Source of the DNA: Antedon mediterranea
Taxonomy: Eukaryota; Echinodermata; Crinoidea; Comatulida; Antedonidae
Reading direction: 5' to 3'
Length of the DNA stretch: 64,000 bases
Assembly (NCBI RefSeq): GCF_964355755.1
Contig: NC_092674.1
Coordinates: 9,927,001 to 9,991,000 of the forward strand
The translations under genes and the position numbers were made by a program. Position 1 is the first letter of the stretch. Each line of letters begins with the position of its first letter. Shown in pieces: positions 10,272 to 20,625 of the stretch. The notes under the pieces are model-generated. The model was given only the letters and a program-made list of their open reading frames with translations. It did no database searches and was not told the origin of the DNA.

Positions 10272-12062
10272 TTACTGAAAAAAGGCACTCTTAACTACTG
10301 TACTGTACATATAATCATTGTTTTGTTTCTGTGGACGTTCATTATATAACCGTAGTAAATTAATGTGGTATGTTTTGTGTTTGTTACCAACTAGTATTTC
10401 ATAATTAACATCACTGAAAACTTTAGAGATAGGATAGGGACCTTGCCATTTAGATTTAACTTTCGATGTGTCATCTGGGAGGAGAATTAATACTTTCTGA
10501 CCAACCTTAAATTTTCGAGGCAATGTTTTCTTATCATAATAATGTTTCTGTTTCGCTTGGGCTTGTTTAACGCTGGTCCTAGCAATGTCATTTTTCTTGA
10601 CAATGTGGTACAATCTTGGGGGACAATCAGTGATTGGGGACGTTTTAACATTAAGAGCAGCAGCTAAATTAATAGCCTCTTGTCTTTCTTGGTTATGGGC
10701 TTCTTTTCTGGTAATAGCTAATATAGAAGGGGGCCAAGTGACGTCGTTGGGGTTACCGGTCATAACTTCGTTGCCAAGTAATAAGTCTTTAGGAGTGTCA
10801 TTACTCACGGCTGCCTTTAATTTTCCTTTATAAGCCTTACAATCAATATGTACGTGTACAACTGGGAGGGTTACGTATTGACCAGTAAAGCCTTGTATGG
10901 TAACAGTTTCACTGGTATAATCCTTGGGTTTAACAAAAGTACTTTTTACAATGCTTTGGGAGCACCCAGTGTCTCTAAGTATTTCGGCATGTCTGTTGTT
11001 AATTGTACCAGACAGTAACCATGGGTTTGTCCCATAATTGCGTTTAACATACAGGCCTAGTAATTGATCTTTTGCAGGGTTGTTGTTAAGGGGACATTGT
11101 CGACTAATGTGGCCTGGTTTATTACATTTGTAGCATGTAATGTTTTGTGTGGTGTATTGACGATTTGTGTAGGTACTGGCAGGGGCTGAATAATTATCAA
11201 AAGGGATCGAGAGCAAGGGTTTTGGGGAATAACTCGATGTAGGTTGGGGAGGGCCTTGGGATGCGGGACTGTAACTAGGAGACGGCGGGGCTATTGATGG
11301 AGGGGCGGATATTCTCGTGGAAGGTCTGGTGTTGGGCTTAGAGATAGATTCCATCCAGGGTTTACCTTTAATTTCAATCAAGGTATCGGCAATTCGAGAA
11401 AATTCATTGGACGTTTTGGGCTCTCTTTCTTTGATTAGGGAAGCAAGTGGGAAGGGGAGTTTTTGGATTGCCTGATCTAAAACAAAAAAGTCAAGAATTT
11501 CTTTGGGGTCTTGTAGGTTAACTTTTGCACTTCGGAGCCACCTCGTCATGTCTCGATCAAGTTTTCCAACCCACTCTCTAGTGGACATTGAAAGGGGTTT
11601 GGGGGTTTGTCTAAATTGTTTCCGATATGTTTCGGCTGTGAGGTGGTACTTCAAGAGGATAGCATCTTTAAGGTCGTTATATACGAAATTCTGTAAAGGC
11701 ATATCGTTGTAGGCCTCCCTGGCTTTACCAGTTAATTTTGGGAGAAGGTGTAGGGTCCAATTTTCAGGGGGAATTTGGCACTGTGCTGCAATACGCTCAA
11801 AGCATGACAAGTAGATGTCAATGTCATCCTTATCTGTGATTTTAGGGATCTTATTAATGGGGCTATGAGTATCCTGGGGCGGTTGTTGACGCATTCGAAG
11901 ACGTTGGAGTTCAAGTTCTAACTCAAGCATGCGCATTTGCATAGCTGTTTCGGATTGAGATGGTGGGGGAGGGCCAGGTGGACTCTCAAAGTTAGGAGCC
12001 AACCCAGGGGTACTAATAAGGGTTGTACGGGTTTGGGACCGAGTAAGTCGCGGAGTTGCCAT
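10272..12062 (-). CDS. Gag-protease-integrase C-terminus fusion protein (596 aa)
   Basis: The start is the ATG at 12062, the first in the frame after the leader. Residues 40-60 form a short charged helix. Residues 78-235 are a capsid-like helical domain ending in a SCAN-like segment (FFVLDQAIQKLPFPL). Residues 240-300 are a Pro/Ser linker. Residues 310-323 are a CCHC zinc knuckle (C310, C313, H318, C323). Residues 350-435 are an aspartic protease with D364-T-G and LLLG at 427-430. From about 480 the sequence becomes the integrase tail: the QAQAKQKHYYDKK helix, a small beta domain and the GPY motif at 541-543. In standard Gypsy order, about 1,000 residues (reverse transcriptase, RNase H, integrase core) are absent, and the join at about 440-485 is in frame with no stop. 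The protein can supply a capsid but not copy itself. An alternative is a Gmr1-type domain order with two losses. Confidence 0.85.
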   Translation of the reverse strand: MATPRLTRSQTRTTLISTPGLAPNFESPPGPPPPSQSETAMQMRMLELELELQRLRMRQQPPQDTHSPINKIPKITDKDDIDIYLSCFERIAAQCQIPPENWTLHLLPKLTGKAREAYNDMPLQNFVYNDLKDAILLKYHLTAETYRKQFRQTPKPLSMSTREWVGKLDRDMTRWLRSAKVNLQDPKEILDFFVLDQAIQKLPFPLASLIKEREPKTSNEFSRIADTLIEIKGKPWMESISKPNTRPSTRISAPPSIAPPSPSYSPASQGPPQPTSSYSPKPLLSIPFDNYSAPASTYTNRQYTTQNITCYKCNKPGHISRQCPLNNNPAKDQLLGLYVKRNYGTNPWLLSGTINNRHAEILRDTGCSQSIVKSTFVKPKDYTSETVTIQGFTGQYVTLPVVHVHIDCKAYKGKLKAAVSNDTPKDLLLGNEVMTGNPNDVTWPPSILAITRKEAHNQERQEAINLAAALNVKTSPITDCPPRLYHIVKKNDIARTSVKQAQAKQKHYYDKKTLPRKFKVGQKVLILLPDDTSKVKSKWQGPYPISKVFSDVNYEILVGNKHKTYHINLLRLYNERPQKQNNDYMYSTVVKSAFFQ

Positions 12063-12224
12063 TTTAAGTGAGAATGTACGATAAGTTTGGAATCAATTAG
12101 GCTAATAACAGAATGTACCTTAACTACAATATAAGTAATATTGAGAATTATCATACAATTATCAACAAGAATTATTAAAGTATAAAATAAATGCCACTGT
12201 CAGTATGAAAGTATATGCTAATTA

Positions 12225-12430
12225 GAGTGTAGATTGGTTACTCACCCTTTACTTGTGTTGCTCTTTGTACGTCTCTGTTCCTTTATGTTTCTTGTGTTTG
12301 TTGTTTCCAAGAGTGTAGAATGGTTACTACTCACTCTTTACTTGTGTTGCTCTCTGTGTTCCTTTGTGTTCCTTGTTGTTGTGTCCAAGAGTGTAGATTG
12401 GTTACTACTCACTCTTTACTTGTGTTGAAA
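12225..12430 (-). repeat. Tandem repeat in the LTR element leader
   Basis: The unit GAGTGTAGATTGGTTACTACT followed by CACTCTTTACTTGTGTTG recurs about 2.5 times with spacings of roughly 86 and 78 bp. It lies in the 5' leader between primer site and ATG. The 64-aa plus-strand frame here is an artefact of the repeat. Confidence 0.75.
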
Positions 12431-12525
12431 ACAAAATCCGTTTCGGAAATAAAAATCAGCTTCTTTTCAAATTCTACAGCTTGGTCGACTGTATAAATTT
12501 ACTTTTTCTTCGTGAGTTCGTAAAA

Positions 12526-12538
12526 ACCGCTGCCACCA
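12526..12538 (-). promoter_or_regulatory. Primer-binding site, tRNA-Leu
   Basis: Directly next to the 5' LTR the minus strand reads TGGTGGCAGCGGT. Its complement ACCGCTGCCACCA equals the 3' end of animal tRNA-Leu with CCA. It primes minus-strand DNA synthesis. Confidence 0.85.
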
Positions 12539-12894
12539 TGTAACGGTAGTCGTGTCGAGGGCCAAGGCAATAACGATGGCACACAATTATTCAATGTACA
12601 AAATATAATATTTATTCAATCAAAAAATAATATTATAAAACAATGTGAAACGTAGTGATTCTGACTGATGTTATAGTCTCAAGAATCAATACCCGAACTA
12701 ACTAACTTAACTACAAAACATATATTTATATTAAGGGGACAGGAAGGATGACTAATTAAATGGTACCACATCCTGATTGACTTTCCTTGGAAGACCCACC
12801 TCAGGAATGTAGTGTTCCAAGTTAAGTAGGCATCGGGGAGAGTAAGGGGTGAATAGCCTGTGTGACTAATAGGGTTTGGTCCCACCATGTTACA
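12539..12894 (-). repeat. 5' LTR with promoter and poly(A) signal
   Basis: This is the upstream LTR of the minus-strand element. TATAAATATA lies at 12721-12730 and AATAAA at 12611-12616, both on the minus strand. It is flanked on its outer side by CTCA (12895-12898), the 4-bp target duplication that matches 9145-9148. Confidence 0.92.
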
Positions 12895-14313
12895 CTCACC
12901 ATTAGAATAAAAAGCTTATTTATTCTTATATCTTGGAACCTTTATTCCTAAAGATTTAGTAGTAGATTGGTATGACTGGTTTTTTTTCTAGGCATACAGT
13001 AAGGACCAGAAATACAGCTATTTTGTTTTTAAAATACCACATTTAAATTTTATTTCAGTTAATACTAGGTCGTAAATCTATCAATAAATCAATGTGCATG
13101 TTACAAAACATCATCAATCATGCCAAACTACAATTTGCAAATAATATATTTAATATCACAAGGATTTAATACATTCTTCTAAATTATTCTTTTATGCAAA
13201 TATTGAATTTTCTTAGAATTACATTTTGTTTTAATCATGAAAACTTGCTAACATCACAGTCGTACGTGACAGGTATCATGGCAGGTAGACATAGATTTAT
13301 CACAATGCTCGTCAAGAGAGTCATATCATTAAATGACAGCTGTCAATCATATTTTTCCCTTCGTAAATCCTTCTATATTTTATCACATGTTCTGCAATGC
13401 TACTATTGTTAAGTCTGTGATGTTTGAATACATTTTTTAAAAGAATGAAATATTCCTGAAAAAATAATATAATAATTTTGTGTTTGCAATTTTTCAAGTC
13501 ATTGTCTATATTAAATACTAAAACAGAGTTAACTATATTAAATATCATAAAATTTACATTTTATTAGCATGATTTCTAGTTTGTACATTAAAAAAATGTT
13601 AATAGAGATTCTAGAATCCTTCCGTTTGGGACAACATTTTGTGGACACTATTACAGTATTACGAGAACACTTTCCTACAGGACGCGAATATTAAAACTAT
13701 GGCCAAACCCTATTCAAGAGACACAGTTATATACGTATTGAGAAAGTGTGTTTAATTTTTATAAAGCTACCTCACATTGTTCATTAAGCAAGGACAAATA
13801 AAATAACGTTTTAATGAGAAAACTATAAATATGACTTTTGACAATTTTCCTTGCCTTTAGGTGTACAGAATGTGTTGATATGTCACGGAAAAGAGGACAA
13901 ATAATTTCATGTGGATTTCTTTTTTGCTAATTTTTCAAGGGTTTGTGTTTTGCAAGAGTTAATTGCACTTATCTGATCCTTGGAGACTTTAGTGAAAGAA
14001 TCCGCACATCTGAAATTCATCGCTGTGTGAATTTCATTCTGGGCATGTATATGCTAATTGCATAATATGTGTTGATGGCACGCATACATTTCACACAGTC
14101 TAACAATAAACAAAGCTAATATTAACATTGTTATAGTGGTACTAGGTATTGAAGAAATACTTTTGTGGTCTATTTTGTGCCAAAATTACCTGGATAAACT
14201 GACAAAGGCCCTTTCTCCTCTGAGGAGGAAAATACATTTTTCAACACCACTAGAATGTCATGAATATACTGTACAGGAGCTACAGCTGCACCAAGCGTAC
14301 TGTAGTACACATA
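12895..14313. other. AT-rich non-coding stretch with repeat remnants
   Basis: No exon recognised. About 13618-13740 holds a decayed copy of the GGGACAC TIR family (CCCTATTCAAGAGACAC). About 14163-14235 holds a diverged copy of the TTGTGCC...TTACCTGGATAAAC dispersed repeat. Confidence 0.5.
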
Positions 14314-15347
14314 GACCGTGTTCGTACGGCGATTGAAATACACGTTTATTTGGTTTTTACCCTTGGGGTAAAACCCATACGACGTTCGTACGAATAAACA
14401 AAGTACCGGTAAGCTGACACGAAACCAATTAAGATCGGAATTCTTAGGTCAAAAAGCGCCCTCTGTGCGTCGACCCATATCAATTGACATGGCGTGTTGA
14501 CAAATTCAACTGGATATTGCATGTCGTTTCGCGCGCGAATCCTTCAATTATTATTTTTTCAATCGACAACCAGACCTATATATTTATAATACATCCAATA
14601 CAATTTACTTTTTAAATAAATAATGATCGAAAATCCTGCTAACGTATGTTGTTTGTTGACCACGTGTATTTATCGTACGAGCCGAACTATTGTTGTGGAA
14701 ATTCCATTTAATGTACACGCACTGTACCCCTCTTGTAAAAATCACCACGTGTATTTATCGTGCGAGCCGAACTATTGTTGTGAAAATTCCATTTAATGTA
14801 CACGCACTGTACCCCTCTTGTAAAAATCACCACGTGTATTCATCGTGCGAGCCGAACTGTTGTTGTAAAAATTCCATTTAACACGCACTGTACCCCTCTT
14901 ATCGTGCGAGCCGAACGGTTGATGTGGTAATTCACAGACACCAGGCTACCACAATACAGAACTCTCTGCCGTTACATGTACATTATAAGCCACCGATTCG
15001 CAAGTTCAGGTCACCGGAAAAAAACCAACGAGTTGATTATTTATATATAATTTTACAAAACAATAGATATACATTCGCATTAACGAAAAAGAACATTTTA
15101 AACAATAATTGCTAAACAATCAGAAAGCTTATTTGAGGTCGCGATTTGACATGACCCCGTTAACGCTTGATTAATTATACCCCGAGGCAGCGTGTAATTG
15201 GAATGGGATTGAAATAACCAGTAAAGTTGGTGGATTTTTCGTCCAGATGGTTTTCTAATTTTTTATAGCCAGAGGCGTAAGTTAATTGCTACACGCGACC
15301 TCACAGTTGGAAGTACACGGTAGTTTCAGCCCCGTCCGAACGGGCCC
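14314..15347. mobile_element. About 1-kb TIR element carrying internal tandem repeats
   Basis: The left end GACCGTGTTCGTACGGCGAT and the inverted right end (GGCCCGTTCGGACGGGGCT) align with a few mismatches over about 30 bp. ATA or CATA lies on both outer sides. The interior is CpG-richer than the flanks and contains the repeat at 14655-14935 but no transposase frame. GGCC-type ends and a possible 3-bp duplication hint at Harbinger, but this is weaker than for 283-1144. Confidence 0.6.
14655..14935. repeat. Tandem repeat, about 90-bp unit, about 3.3 copies
   Basis: Units begin CCACGTGTATTTATCGTGCG, then AGCCGAACTATTGTTGTG, and end CACGCACTGTACCCCTCTTGT. The last unit is shortened. The array sits within the TIR element at 14314-15347. 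Confidence 0.85.
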
Positions 15348-15899
15348 ATAGTTGATACCAAAATTGGCACAGCTGTGTAAAGAATGGTTATCCCATTCGT
15401 ATTTGTGTGCTAGGTGGAGACAGACATGCCTAGTGTTCCAAACTTATACAGCCTAGACAAAGTTTATATACTATTTTGCTGAGTTATATTCCTTGACAAA
15501 AGCCATACAGACATTCTAATAATGTAAAATTTGCAAACTTTTATTAGAAATCATTTGAAAGTTTGTCAGACAAGACTGTCATATTTGTGATGAATGTTCT
15601 ACTAGAAATGTTTAACATGATGTTGTAATGTAGGAGCTGATTTATGCTGTCAACAGAAGGTTGTATTGGATTTCTTAATGTCAATTCCTAACATGGTCTT
15701 CATTGTAACAATCCTAGTATCCCCTGACAGATGTGATCGTAATGTTTTTATTATGCTATTTAATGTTAACATTAATTGTTTTTGAACAAATAATCCAATG
15801 TCCATTTTTTACATTTTTTACTTTTTTTTTCAAACTTTTATCTACTGATATTATATTCATTTTTTAATTCATTATTGTTAAATTAATTTATTTACTTTA
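15348..15899. other. Non-coding AT-rich stretch
   Basis: No exon. The final part is very T-rich and may belong to the LINE 3' end that follows. Confidence 0.45.
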
Positions 15900-16062
15900 T
15901 TTATATTTATTCTTCTCTAAATTTAAATTTGTAAAGGCAATCCCGTCACAAGATTCAAATCTTTTTGGGATTTGCCTTCATCCATTTTCTTTTATTATCA
16001 CTTGCCATTTTGTTTTTGTTACTATTTATCTTGTGGACGTGAATAAATGTGAATTGAAATGA
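15900..16062 (+). mobile_element. LINE 3'-end fragment
   Basis: It contains AAAGGCAATCCCGTCACAAG, a short loop and TGGGATTTGCCTTCAT, then a T-rich stretch and GTGAATAAATGTGAATTGAAATGAAA. This layout, a conserved hairpin then AATAAA and a short repeated tail, is typical of 3' ends of invertebrate LINEs. No coding part remains. Confidence 0.55.
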
Positions 16063-17090
16063 AAAAAATGGTAAAACTGTAAATAATTTTTAGCAGTAAA
16101 TTAGCGACACTGGGCAGGTAAACATTATAATCGTTAATCTAACTGTTAAATATTTGTGTGAGAGTGGTTTATCAATTAGCACTAAACTTTAACAGGATCT
16201 GTATTAGTGACGAGGTTGTCAACGTACAACTTTTAGCTCCACCACAAAATAACGGTTATTTGATTGACCGTTATCCAACTACTGTTTAGCATCTGTCACC
16301 GTCTCACTGCTTTGAATTTCAGGTAAAAGTTGACATTATAGCCGATCTCCACTTATTGATTTAAATGTTTTTTTGGGACAATAGTGCACGTTACCACCAC
16401 TGTCACAATAGTGTCATTTACATTTTAGCAAAAAAAGTCTTATAATCTTTTGCAATCTCTAATCAATAAGATAATTTATGAGACATTTTAAAACGGATTT
16501 ACAGTACTTCTTTCCAAAAGAATCAATGGATCAATAGTTGATGACATTGTAAAATACTTTAAAGAAAAAAACTCCAATATAAATATTAGTAATTTTTTGC
16601 AATTTTTTCCTATGATTTATAATGCGTTCTCTAAATACAGTAGTCATTTTGCCAATGGCAAATGCAACCAAAGTGCTTCAAATGGTGCAAAACATGACCT
16701 TCTTTACTACAGAGATTTTCATATCCCCCAGTACACATTCATGTAGACAGTGACCCTGACTGCACTAATACTTACCACTTTAATGTCGTATTAACAACCA
16801 CTAATAATTATCATAATAGAGACGTGGATAATGTATGGTCTGTTTTATGTACCGACATTACGGTTATTGATGCACTTACAGTACGTGCTTCTTTTTTTGT
16901 GAAGTGCCATAAAATTACCGTATTTGTAATTACCGTAAGTAACGTATGAGCTTGTTTATTGAGGAATGGTACTTGCACACAGATTGAACTTGTTTGTTGG
17001 TTTTCTGTCTCCGCCACTCCTTTGACTAACAACAGAATGACAAAAGCTGTATAGTACAAATTCAATAGTCAATAGACTAGTAGAGTTGTG
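16063..17090. other. AT-rich non-coding stretch
   Basis: Nothing supportable apart from simple AT-rich sequence. The minus-strand frame at 16811-17065 is not recognised. Confidence 0.45.
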
Positions 17091-17093
17091 ACT

Positions 17094-17260
17094 AATAGTG
17101 GTTATGATGCTTTGCTACCAATCCAAAAGTCCTAGGTCCAAGTCCTGTCATATGTCAAATTACAACTCCACTCCCAAAGACTTTGTTTATGTAGAGCATC
17201 CTGTGTATATGTTTGTCTTGTGAATGGAATTGCCACATTTAAGAAGGATATTGAATGAAT
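17094..17260 (+). mobile_element. Possible tRNA-derived SINE head
   Basis: AATAGTGGTTATGATGCTTTG resembles a tRNA A box and AGGTCCAAGTCCTG a B box, at tRNA-like spacing. A body follows (ACTCCCAAAGACTTTG onward). It is diverged and its end is unclear. Confidence 0.35.
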
Positions 17261-17631
17261 TCGCTTATGGTTATCCTTTTCAATTTTTCTAATATAATAT
17301 AGATACAAAGAAAAAATAATCAAGATTATACCACTGTAGTAAAATGATGCTAACGTATATATGTAGGCCACATTTAATAAATAGAGAACAAATCTTCATT
17401 TTAAAGTCATAGTTTATTCAATTACATTATTTGTTGCCGAATGGCCAAGTATAATCTGATGCTTAAGTATAATTGTACATCTGAGTTCCCTTGGTTAAAT
17501 TCATTGCAATCATCTGACAATTCCTACCTCCAAATTTTGTACCCAGGCCTCACTATGAATGTAATCGGTTTGTACAGTATACAGGTCATTTTAAATATGT
17601 TATCAAGACTTATCTTTATTCTTTTTCTAGT

Positions 17632-17772
17632 GCTAGGTATAACTGTAATGATCTAGTAAGCCGTAAAGGGCTATCCGAATTTCCTCAGTTTCCAGTTAAG
17701 CTTGAGGACGATAATAGGCCTATACTACATTTGCCTTCACCTACAGTAGCACATGTAAAACCTTATTGGTAA
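17632..17772 (+). CDS. Unrecognised exon-like frame (46 aa)
   Basis: After a pyrimidine-rich stretch ending CTTTTTCTAG there is a 46-codon open frame ending in TAA. Its residues (ARYNCNDLVSRKGLSEF..., then PVKLEDDNRPILHLPSPTV) look protein-like rather than low-complexity. It has no start codon, so it could only be a terminal exon or a transposon remnant. I do not recognise the family, and no partner exon was found nearby. Confidence 0.2.
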   Translation, partial: ARYNCNDLVSRKGLSEFPQFPVKLEDDNRPILHLPSPTVAHVKPYW

Positions 17773-19190
17773 AAGAGTGCCTCATAATTATTGAAATTAT
17801 TATATTTATAATGTTGAAATGCATAACTAATCAATCAATTAGGGTTGTTTACTAAGAATTGAGTCTAGTACTTTTATTAATAATTTTGAAATGTCACATG
17901 TTTGGTAGAAAGAGGATGTGTAGGCAGCATAAAGAAGGCCCTCCGGCCATACTCATTCAATAAGAACTTCCGTGCTATGCGTCCTAACCTGCACTCCATG
18001 TCGCCTAGTTTAATAAGACACTTGGAACGTATCTGTGTTTCCTTTTAAATGGAAGGTCAATGACCCCACTGAATGGTGGATCAATGATTTGTCAGAACCC
18101 CTACAGTGTGATACCCTTGACTTTATGCGGGCAATCGGTTGGAAACACCACAACTTGGCTCTGTTCAGAATCATAATAGCTATTGGGGGTAAAGATAGAA
18201 CTCAATTGTGAATACATTTTTAGTGAATATAGTCATAAACACAATGAGAATAACTTCGTTTTTAATTGTGGTTATATTTCTTGTACGTTTTCCTGTTCAA
18301 AGAGGAAATTTTAATTTGTTGATTATTACAAATAATTATTAAAAATGTTTTTAATTCATTTAATATTATCTTCATAATCAATAAGTTTTATTTTAAAATC
18401 AAATTTTACTTCTAATCGTGATTGTTATTTTCTCAACCATCAATATTTTTTTAAGAACATCTTGTTCATAATATTATCCAATACTATATCATTTTATGTC
18501 TCATCATAAATCAACATAATTGTGGTTTTCAAAGAAATATTAATAGCATACCACATTGGTCCATCTCTCGTCCATTATTTGTCCGTATATACAATTATAA
18601 GATCAAACGGAAGACTGATCACAACATGAATAGCAAACATTCAGAGAGAAACAAAAATGTTCACATACAGACTTATACACATACTGCTAAACAAGGCGAT
18701 ATACATGGCTGCAGTCGCATGCTCAAATTTGAGTTAGACCGACCAACCGACATATTAGTAAGCTGTAGAGTCACATTGCACGCAACTAATAAAAGGACAG
18801 AGTGGCAAACACTGGTGAGATGCCTGATTTCTAACGACGACATGCGTTTAATAAGAGATGCAATTATTATAAAACTATAAATTTTATACAAAAATGTATT
18901 GGGGTTTGGGATTGTTAGGTGGTAGGGTGCGTATGACATAGGGTACCGTAGTTGTACCCTACATACAGTTAGATAGAGTTATTTATCAACTTTAATATTA
19001 ATATTAATGTATGTATGTATTTTCTTTTCTTTTCATGTCAAATTAATCTTGGTTTTTGCTTTGTCCTTCGTTCATCTCCATTACCTTCTAACAGGTGAGT
19101 CACTTTATTATCATAAATTGCCTTTGTTTAGTTGCTTAACACAGAAAAAAAAAATTCTGTGTTTATTTGTAGAATGATTCAGATTGAGTG
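17773..19190. other. AT-rich non-coding stretch
   Basis: No exon supported. The 84-codon frame at 18626-18880 is overlapped by an equally long minus-strand frame and has no recognisable features. Short ATGT simple repeat near 19005. Confidence 0.45.
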
Positions 19191-19224
19191 AGATATTCAG
19201 CTTTCAATCAAGTTAATGAATTGT

Positions 19225-20625
19225 TGTACATACAAACATACACTTATTGAGAAATTAGCATAGTATGTACTTATTTATAAAGTTTTAATGAATTGTACAA
19301 ACATAAAGTACATGCACTTATTGAGAAATAAGCATAATATGTGCTTATAAAGTTATAATAAATTGTACAGTACGGTACATACACTTATTGAGAAATAAGT
19401 ATAGTACTGTTTTATAAAGTGAATGAATTGTACAGTACTGTACCTGTACTTATTGAGCAATAAGCATAGAGGGATTAACACTTATTGATAAAGTAAATGA
19501 ATTATACAGTACATACACTTATTGACAAATAAGTATAGTACTGTTTTATAAAGTGAATGAATTGTACAGTACTGTACCTGTACTTATTGAGCAATAAGCA
19601 TAGAGGGATTAACACTTATTGATAAAGTAAATGAATTATACAGTACATACACTTATTGACAAATAAGTATAGTACTGTTTTATAAAGTGAATGAATTGTA
19701 CAGTACTGTACCTGTACTTATTGAGCAATAAGCATAGAGGGATTAACACTTATTGATAAAGTAAATGAATTATACAGTACATACACTTATTGACAAATAA
19801 GTATAGTACTGTTTTATAAAGTGAATGAATTGTACAGTATTGCCTGTACTTATTGAGCAATAAGCATAGAGGGATTAACACTTATTGATAAAGTAAATGA
19901 ATTATACAGTACCTACACTTATTGAGAAATAAGTATAGTACTGTTTTATAAAGTGAATGAATTGTACAGTACTGTACCTGTACTTATTGAGCAATAAGCA
20001 TAGAGGGATTAACACTTATTGATAAAGTAAATGAATTATACAGTACATACACTTATTCAGAAATAAGTATAGTACTGTTTTATAAAGTGAATGAATTGTA
20101 CAGTATTGCCTGTACTTATTGAGCAATAAGCATAGAGGGATTAACACTTATTGATAAAGTAAATGAATTATACAGTACATACACTTATTCAGAAATAAGT
20201 ATAGTACTGTTTTATAAAGTGAATGAATTGTACAGTACTGTACCTGTACTTATTGAGCAATAAGCATAGAGGGATTAACACTTATTGATAAAGTAAATGA
20301 ATTATACAGTACATACACTTATTGACAAATAAGTATAGTACTGTTTTATAAAGTGAATGAATTGTACAGTATTGCCTGTACTTATTGAGCAATAAGCATA
20401 GAGGGATTAACACTTATTGATAAAGTAAATGAATTATACAGTACATACACTTATTCAGAAATAAGTATAGTACTGTTTTATAAAGTGAATGAATTGTACA
20501 GTACTGTACCTGTACTTATTGAGCAATAAGCATAGAGGGATTAACACTTATTGATAAAGTAAATGAATTATACAGTACATACACTTATTCAGAAATAAGT
20601 ATAGTACTGTTTTATAAAGTGAATT
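19225..20625. repeat. Satellite array: single units, then 132/134-bp dimers
   Basis: About 19225-19420 holds three diverged units of roughly 65-75 bp (AATTGTAC...ACTTATTGAGAAATAAGCAT...TTATAAAGT). From 19425 a dimer of two such units repeats about nine times, with starts at 19425, 19559, 19693, 19827, 19959, 20093, 20225, 20359 and 20491. The last five complete units, counting from 19827, measure 132, 134, 132, 134 and 132 bp; the three before are 134. The 132-bp form reads GTATTGCCTG where the 134-bp form reads GTACTGTACCTG. The units are nearly identical. Confidence 0.95.

Larger units (their letters stand above)
9149..12894 (-). mobile_element. Young Ty3/Gypsy-type LTR retrotransposon, internally deleted
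   Basis: Two 356-bp direct repeats (9149-9504 and 12539-12894) start TGTAAC and end GTTACA, are flanked by CTCA on both sides, and look identical base for base. Between them, on the minus strand, are a primer site matching the 3' end of tRNA-Leu, a leader with short repeats, one 596-aa ORF, about 760 bp without an ORF, and a polypurine tract. The ORF has capsid, zinc knuckle, protease and the C-terminal GPY/F region of integrase. Reverse transcriptase, RNase H and the integrase core are missing. The copy is therefore non-autonomous but could be mobilised in trans. The SCAN-like capsid suggests the Gmr1-like group of deuterostome Gypsy elements. Confidence 0.92.

Noticed and set aside
10585-10833. 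Plus-strand frames inside the LTR element (also 11503-11712)
   Set aside because: Shadows of the 596-aa minus-strand ORF.
18626-18939. 84- and 88-codon frames on opposite strands
   Set aside because: They overlap each other, show no domain and have no splice or start context that favours either.
19225-20625. CRISPR-like array
   Set aside because: Repeats are contiguous 132/134-bp units without unique spacers, in a eukaryotic context.
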